9,802 bases of DNA from SXRF01 sp039808985 (GTDB lineage: Bacteria; Pseudomonadota; Alphaproteobacteria; Rickettsiales; SXRF01), in NCBI GenBank assembly GCA_039808985.1, contig JBDHUC010000047.1:1-9802 (forward strand), read 5' to 3'. The notes beneath the pieces were generated by a model. That model saw only the letters and a list, made by a program, of their open reading frames with translations. It ran no database searches and had not been told where the DNA came from. The position numbers and the translations under genes are program-made. Of the stretch, positions 6,275 through 9,802 are shown in pieces. Position 1 is the first letter of the stretch, and each line of letters opens with the position of its first letter.

Positions 6275-6934
6275 ATGTCAAAATTCGCACAGCAGGCTAT
6301 AAACATGGCGCATGGCCAGTTGGAGACCAACGAGGTGCTGAATCCTGACATTTTACAGCTTCTTATAAGCACTCCGCGTGAAAATTTTGTTCCCCCTGCC
6401 CTGCGCGGTTCAGCCTATGTCGACAAGGATATAGAAATAGCGCCTGGCCGCTTCCTGCTTGCACCTATGACTTTTGCCAAGCTGCTTGAGCTTGCTGAAG
6501 CCACTCCTTCCTGCCGTGTTCTGGTAATAGGGGATGCAGGCGGATACGCAACCACCATCCTTTCTATCCTTGCCGGTCATGTGGTTTCCATAGACAGCAA
6601 CGTGGAGATGCATGCGAAATCGCTGGAGAATGCTGCGCGTTTCCAGCTAAAGGATGTTGATTTTCAGAAGGTAAAAAACATGTCGGATGGCTATGCCATG
6701 TCAGCTCCATACGATGTTATTTTCATAAACGGCGCAGTAAAAATATTGCCCGATGAACTTACCACACAGCTAGGCATAGGCGGCAGGCTGGTTGCGATAC
6801 GCGAAGTAAAAAGGGGCCTTGGCAAAGGCATACTGGTTCGCCGTCTTGACGGGCAGGTAAATATTCGTGAATATTTTGACGCCTCAACAGCAGTTTTAGA
6901 AGGCTTCGAAGAAAGCGAACAATTTACTTTTTAA
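6275..6934 (+). CDS. pcm: Protein-L-isoaspartate O-methyltransferase-like protein
   Basis: A 219-residue Rossmann-fold methyltransferase. The N-terminal segment (MAHGQL, then DILQLLISTPRENFVPPALRGSAYVDKDI) is that of isoaspartyl methyltransferases, which use S-adenosylmethionine to methylate damaged aspartyl residues. Motif I is VLVIGDAGGYATTIL at about 82-96 and PYDVIFINGAV at about 149-159 follows the family. Two departures suggest a divergent member: motif I reads IGDAGGY instead of IG(T/A)GSGY, and the usual TISQP-like catalytic stretch is LLAPMTFAK (61-69). The start at ATG 6275 has a strong AAGGAG (6264-6269) that overlaps the ileS stop, so the gene is translated from the ileS message. 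In many Alphaproteobacteria this gene precedes a TolC homologue, as here. Activity is uncertain. Confidence 0.78.
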   Translation: MSKFAQQAINMAHGQLETNEVLNPDILQLLISTPRENFVPPALRGSAYVDKDIEIAPGRFLLAPMTFAKLLELAEATPSCRVLVIGDAGGYATTILSILAGHVVSIDSNVEMHAKSLENAARFQLKDVDFQKVKNMSDGYAMSAPYDVIFINGAVKILPDELTTQLGIGGRLVAIREVKRGLGKGILVRRLDGQVNIREYFDASTAVLEGFEESEQFTF

Positions 6935-6955
6935 GGCTTGTCGCTAACTACAAAA

Positions 6956-6979
6956 TATTATATATAGCGGTATATAATA
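6956..6979 (+). promoter_or_regulatory. AT-rich inverted repeat with TATAAT, likely tolC promoter region
   Basis: TATTATATA (6956-6964) and TATATAATA (6971-6979) form a 9-bp inverted repeat around the hexamer TAGCGG in the 93-bp gap before the TolC-like gene. The right arm contains a perfect -10 hexamer TATAAT (6973-6978). No good -35 is visible at 16-18 bp. If used, transcription would start near 6985 and leave a leader of about 43 nt. Confidence 0.35.
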
Positions 6980-7027
6980 ATAACTTAATGCAGTGCGTCC
7001 TTTGCTGCGCAGGATTTTACAAACCAT

Positions 7028-8773
7028 ATGATAGAAATAAGGCAATCCTCCATTTTCGCCGCATTAATTTTAAGCGCCTTACTACTTACCCCAAAAACAT
7101 CCCCGGCATCAGTGGCTTCACATTGGTTTGACGAAACCGCCACCTCTGAAAATAATATTGATTCTCCAGCCAATACAAGCCATGAAAGCTCAGAGCCACA
7201 GCCTGCTTCAACGCAACTCCCTCCGGTCGATCCACTAAAGGTAACAGCTCCTATTGATCCAACTCCGCCGGAGTTAAAACAGGAAAAGAAAAACCATACA
7301 AAACTCGCGGCGCCAGAAAAAAAATCTTCAAAAAAATCCAGGAAAAAATCTTCTAAAGAAAAAGCAGAAGAAACTTCTCCGGTAATATCAGAAGAAGAAA
7401 AACTGCTTGGCAGCAGGAATGCCGACAACCCTGTAGATGAGCCTCTTGGCGGAGCCGCTTTGGTGGAACAGGCGAATAAGGCAACCGAAGAAGACAATAA
7501 AAAATTCAAGGATGCGCTGGAATATGTGTATGCCAATCACCCGCAAATAAAAGCACAGCGCGAACAGGTTAAAATTGCCGATGAAGCAGTTTCACAGGCA
7601 GTTTCCGGCTTCCGCCCGAATGCCTCCGCCAATTTCAGCAAAGGGCGCGAGCGTACGGGCGATATAGCGCAGACATGGAATTATGATAACACCAAATCAC
7701 GCAGCTTAAATGTAGAACAGCCTATATTCAGCGGTGGCAGTAGCGTTTCTGGCTTCATGGCCGCCAAGCAAAGGGTAAAGGCAGCGCGCGCCAACTTATC
7801 GGCAACCGTGCAGCAGGTGCTTTATGACGCTGTAGTAGCCTATACCGACATAGTAGAAAAACAATCCGTGCTGGAGTTGAACCAGCAGAATGTAGCTGTG
7901 CTGCAAAAGCAGATGGATGTAACCAATGCCCGTTTCAAGGTTGGCGAACTCACCCTTACCGACATATCACAGGCAAAAGCGCGGCTGGCCGGTGCTGAAG
8001 CCAGTGAAAAACAGGCCCTCGGCGACCTGGAAGGAGCACGGGCAACTTTCCGCCGCAAAATAGGTTATGATGTTCAGGGAAAAACAGCAATGCCGCAAGT
8101 GCCGCCTGGTATTCCATCAACACTTACAGAATCTCTTGAACTTGCATACAGGAACAACCCTATTTTAAAAGCGGCTCATTACAATGAGCAGGCAGCAGGC
8201 GATGATGTTTATGTAAAAGGCGCGTCCATCCTTCCCACCGTAAGCATACAGGGCACGATGAGCCGCGCAGATGGCACCAGCCTTTCAGCATTAAACCAGA
8301 TCGATCAGGATGCCATAAAACTAAATATTAACATACCCATCTATCAGTCAGGGGCGGAATGGTCACGCCTGCGCGAGGCGCGCAATGCAGCGCAGCAAGC
8401 TAAGTTTAATAGTTTCGATACACATGAGTCAGTGGTTGAAAGTGTAAACATCGCATGGGAATCATTCCTCACAAGCAAGGCGATAATTGTGTCCAACCAG
8501 GCCGCAGTTGATGCCGCCGAAACCGCGTTGAACGGGGTGCGCAAAGAAAATGAATTCGGCACCAGGACAATACTCGATGTATTGAATGCCGAACAGGAAA
8601 CTTTTTCTGCCCGGGTAAATTTAATCCAGGCCATACGTACAGAAAAATTACAGGCATATCGCCTGCTTGCAACAATTGGAAAACTTACAGCAAAAGACCT
8701 TGGGCTAAAATCCCAGGTGGAAGATTTGCAAGAACATTACAATAGTGTAAAATATCAGTTGCTAGGTTTGTGA
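7028..8773 (+). CDS. tolC: TolC-family outer membrane efflux/secretion protein with long N-terminal extension
   Basis: This 581-residue protein begins with a signal peptide (hydrophobic core IFAALILSALLLT at 9-21, cleavage near SPA or SVA at about 27-30). Residues about 31-158 are a proline-, serine- and lysine-rich region with a basic run KKSSKKSRKKSSKEK (98-112). From about 159 the outer-membrane-efflux fold starts (KDALEYVYANHPQIKAQREQ), with the repeated helical hairpins and the landmark LNVEQPIFSGG and LNINIPIYQSG strands that introduce the beta-barrel crossings. Two structural repeats are clear. TolC proteins form trimeric channels across the outer membrane and periplasm for type I secretion or drug efflux; no inner-membrane partner is in this window. 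The start ATG 7028 has only a distant AGGA (7011-7014). The extension makes the protein longer than the usual 430-500 residues. It lies between pcm and popZ. Confidence 0.9.
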   Translation: MIEIRQSSIFAALILSALLLTPKTSPASVASHWFDETATSENNIDSPANTSHESSEPQPASTQLPPVDPLKVTAPIDPTPPELKQEKKNHTKLAAPEKKSSKKSRKKSSKEKAEETSPVISEEEKLLGSRNADNPVDEPLGGAALVEQANKATEEDNKKFKDALEYVYANHPQIKAQREQVKIADEAVSQAVSGFRPNASANFSKGRERTGDIAQTWNYDNTKSRSLNVEQPIFSGGSSVSGFMAAKQRVKAARANLSATVQQVLYDAVVAYTDIVEKQSVLELNQQNVAVLQKQMDVTNARFKVGELTLTDISQAKARLAGAEASEKQALGDLEGARATFRRKIGYDVQGKTAMPQVPPGIPSTLTESLELAYRNNPILKAAHYNEQAAGDDVYVKGASILPTVSIQGTMSRADGTSLSALNQIDQDAIKLNINIPIYQSGAEWSRLREARNAAQQAKFNSFDTHESVVESVNIAWESFLTSKAIIVSNQAAVDAAETALNGVRKENEFGTRTILDVLNAEQETFSARVNLIQAIRTEKLQAYRLLATIGKLTAKDLGLKSQVEDLQEHYNSVKYQLLGL

Positions 8774-8792
8774 TAATCGCTATTTAATACTA

Positions 8793-8806
8793 GATATTTA
8801 AATATC
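8793..8806. repeat. 14-bp perfect AT palindrome upstream of popZ
   Basis: GATATTTAAATATC is a perfect palindrome in the 71-bp gap between the TolC-like gene and popZ, 38 bp before the popZ start. It could be a regulator site or be part of an AT-rich promoter; nothing in the sequence identifies a ligand. Confidence 0.35.
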
Positions 8807-8844
8807 AATGGAAGTAGATACAACATCTGGTATTGGAGAAAGCC

Positions 8845-9456
8845 ATGGAGGCAAAAAAACAGGGTGCTGGTGAAGAAGATCTCTCAATGGAAGAGATACT
8901 TCAGTCTATACGTCGCATTATCGCTGATGATGGCGGAGAAACCAAACCCGCATCTGCTGCCACGCCAGTATTGACCGAAGACTCTCCGGTAGCATCTTCC
9001 GATATACTGGAACTTACAGAAATGATCGAGGATGATGGCACTATCACGAATGTAAAATCCGCGAAAAAAGATGCGGTAGATGTGCTTGATAATATTGACG
9101 CGGCGCTTAAACCAGCCCCGGCAGCAGAAGCTCCAAAGCCGGAAGCTCCAAAAGAAACTCCAGCACCTGCTCCTGCTAAAAATTCAGATGATGATATGTC
9201 AGATGAAGAAATGGAAGCGCTGCTTTCCAAGACTGCCGAACAGGCCGCTATATCATCTCTTGCAAAGCTGAATATTCCTGAGCCGAAAATTGAAAAGCAG
9301 CTTACTCCTTCACCACAATTCCGTTCCGGCATGACGGTGGAAGATATGGTGGAAGAACTTTTGAAACCAATGATGAAGGAATGGCTGGATAATAACCTTC
9401 CAATTATCGTGGAAAAAATTGTGGAACGTGAAGTCGTACGGTTGACACGCCGTTAA
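8845..9456 (+). CDS. popZ: Polar organizing protein PopZ (DUF2497)
   Basis: This 203-residue acidic protein has the three-part PopZ layout. Residues 12-27 hold the conserved N-terminal helix SMEEILQSIRRIIADD. A disordered Pro/Ala/Glu-rich linker follows to about residue 115. The C-terminal helices start with DMSDEEMEALLSK and end in TVEDMVEELLKPMMKEWL and PIIVEKIVEREVVRLTRR, the oligomerisation region. In Caulobacter and relatives PopZ self-assembles at the cell pole and anchors ParB-parS and polar signalling proteins through its N-terminal helix. The ATG at 8845 was chosen because GGAG (8835-8838) lies six bases upstream; the in-frame TTG at 8833 would overlap this site. The usual neighbour valS is not next to it here. 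The stop codon lies inside a 16-bp palindrome. Confidence 0.9.
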   Translation: MEAKKQGAGEEDLSMEEILQSIRRIIADDGGETKPASAATPVLTEDSPVASSDILELTEMIEDDGTITNVKSAKKDAVDVLDNIDAALKPAPAAEAPKPEAPKETPAPAPAKNSDDDMSDEEMEALLSKTAEQAAISSLAKLNIPEPKIEKQLTPSPQFRSGMTVEDMVEELLKPMMKEWLDNNLPIIVEKIVEREVVRLTRR

Positions 9457-9467
9457 AATATTTTAAC
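9452..9467. repeat. 16-bp perfect palindrome across the popZ stop codon
   Basis: GTTAAAATATTTTAAC spans the popZ stop (TAA at 9454-9456). It is AT-only in its core and has no following T-run on either strand, so it is not a convincing intrinsic terminator. It lies just upstream of the structured block at 9480. Confidence 0.35.
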
Positions 9468-9479
9468 AACAATATCATC

Positions 9480-9649
9480 CTGTGGACGGCGCACCGCCAC
9501 CTGTCACACCGCCAAGTAGCGGGGTCTGGGCCTTAGGCTTAATGCCGGATGCCGCCCTGCGGCGGCATTACAAGCTGGAAAAATATCCAGAGATCCTGCG
9601 CAATGCCCACGCATTAGCAGGGCAAGCCCCACGCTAACCCGTAGCACAG
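9480..9649. ncRNA. Candidate structured RNA, about 170 nt, strand unresolved
   Basis: This GC-rich block stands out from AT-rich flanks and can be folded almost completely. The ends pair (CTGTG 9480-9484 with CACAG 9645-9649; ACGG 9486-9489 with CCGT 9639-9642). Inside is a second long-range helix (TAGCG 9517-9521 with CGCTA 9632-9636, continued by GGG 9522-9524 with CCC 9628-9630). This closes a multiloop with three hairpins: ATGCCGCC/GGCGGCAT (9549-9556 with 9561-9568), CTGGA/TCCAG (9575-9579 with 9586-9590), and CCTGC/GCAGG enclosing AATGC/GCATT (9595-9621). A small GGCG/CGCC hairpin (9488-9498) competes with the outer helix. A TTGACA at 9442-9447 could drive the plus strand, and an AATAAT in the 9655-9676 palindrome could drive the minus strand. 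I do not recognise it as tmRNA, RNase P, SRP or a known riboswitch. It could also be a mobile repeat. Confidence 0.42.
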
Positions 9650-9654
9650 AAAAA

Positions 9655-9676
9655 ATTATTAACAATTGTTAATAAT
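9655..9676. repeat. 22-bp perfect palindrome (TTAACAATTGTTAA core)
   Basis: The palindrome ATTATTAACAA/TTGTTAATAAT is perfect over 22 bp and begins six bases after the end of the structured block. Such a long perfect symmetric site is typical of a dimeric repressor operator, but it could also be a weak AT-rich hairpin ending a transcript. No T-run follows it on the plus strand; on the minus strand it is followed by TTTTT (rc of 9650-9654), so it could act as a weak minus-strand terminator. Confidence 0.4.
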
Positions 9677-9787
9677 ATACACAACTTTATCACGGCAAAC
9701 AAATCAGTTGCTCAACTTACATTTTATATATAGAATAAATTTGCTGCAAAACACTACATAACACATTAAATCATATATATAATTTAA
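9677..9787. other. AT-rich intergenic stretch without a recognisable gene
   Basis: This 111-bp stretch between the palindrome and the tRNA end contains no open frame of note and no GC-rich hairpin. Near its right end TTAAAT and ATTTAA (ending at 9787) form a weak inverted repeat that directly abuts the tRNA CCA end. Nothing else is visible in it. Confidence 0.5.
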
Positions 9788-9802
9788 TGGCTGGGGCGCC
9801 AG
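9788..9802 (-). tRNA. 3' end of a tRNA gene, probably tRNA-Gln (cut by window edge)
   Basis: Read on the minus strand, the last 15 bases give CTGGCGCCCCAGCCA: the end of a T-stem (CTGG), a 7-nt acceptor strand CGCCCCA, discriminator G73 and an encoded CCA. The implied 5' acceptor strand is TGGGGCG, that is a U1-A72 pair, which is the known hallmark of bacterial tRNA-Gln (start TGGGG, end CCCCAGCCA). The anticodon lies outside the window, so identity is an inference. Transcription runs toward popZ. Confidence 0.65.

Noticed and set aside
6985..7536. Minus-strand 183-codon frame opposite the TolC N-terminus
   Set aside because: Serine- and phenylalanine-rich composition is the antisense shadow of the lysine- and glutamate-rich extension.
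8833..8844. TTG start for popZ four codons upstream
   Set aside because: The GGAG Shine-Dalgarno at 8835-8838 would lie inside the coding sequence; it is correctly spaced for ATG 8845.
8901..9332. Minus-strand 143-codon frame opposite popZ
   Set aside because: Ser/Ala/Gly-rich antisense shadow of the popZ linker with no start context.
9480..9649. Known RNA classes for the structured block (tmRNA including the two-piece form, RNase P, SRP RNA, cobalamin riboswitch)
   Set aside because: I looked for their conserved strings (T-arm with tag frame, GAGGAAAGTCC, GGAAGGAAGC, cobalamin box) on both strands and found none. 6S RNA cannot be excluded by eye, but the branched fold does not look like its rod.
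9787..9802. ATG at 9787 as the start of another gene
   Set aside because: No Shine-Dalgarno precedes it, and the same bases read on the minus strand as a tRNA acceptor end with CCA.

Overview
The window looks like a piece of an alphaproteobacterial chromosome of moderate GC content. The main evidence is the run pcm-like methyltransferase, TolC-family outer membrane protein and PopZ (DUF2497), which is a characteristic alphaproteobacterial neighbourhood. A PAS_5-type single-domain protein and an isoleucyl-tRNA synthetase of the eukaryote-like clade (HYGH and K-x-SKR motifs), as seen in Rickettsia and relatives, agree with this. I cannot place the genus.

Layout. Positions 1-117 are the terminal part of an IS1595/IS1016-like insertion sequence; its inverted repeat ends 1 bp from the stop codon of the next gene. 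Positions 119-2202 (minus strand) are a two-gene unit: cystathionine beta-lyase (metC), then 17 bp downstream an exported alpha/beta-hydrolase esterase. Positions 2276-2719 (minus) encode a small PAS-domain protein. A 90-bp divergent intergenic region follows, then a plus-strand cluster: ileS (2810-6265), a pcm-like methyltransferase (6275-6934, closely coupled to ileS), a TolC-family protein with a long charged N-terminal extension (7028-8773) and popZ (8845-9456). The last 330 bp carry no convincing protein gene. They hold a GC-rich, highly structured 170-bp block (9480-9649, candidate ncRNA), AT-rich palindromes and, at the edge, the 3' end of a minus-strand tRNA, probably tRNA-Gln.

The most unusual thing is inside ileS. 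The gene carries several unrelated, short, self-complementary or tandem repeat sequences that are read through in frame (3977-4052, 4516-4536, 5099-5158, 5447-5480, with a weaker one at 4414-4442). They add low-complexity peptides at points between conserved blocks of the enzyme. This resembles the Rickettsia palindromic element phenomenon, but here several different element types appear to sit in one essential gene. The second point of interest is the 9480-9649 structure between popZ and the tRNA, where many alphaproteobacteria have valS.

Functionally the genes are mostly housekeeping: methionine biosynthesis (metC), translation (ileS, tRNA), possible protein repair (pcm-like), outer membrane export (TolC-like) and cell-pole organisation (popZ). 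All calls were made by reading the sequence; no database search was run.
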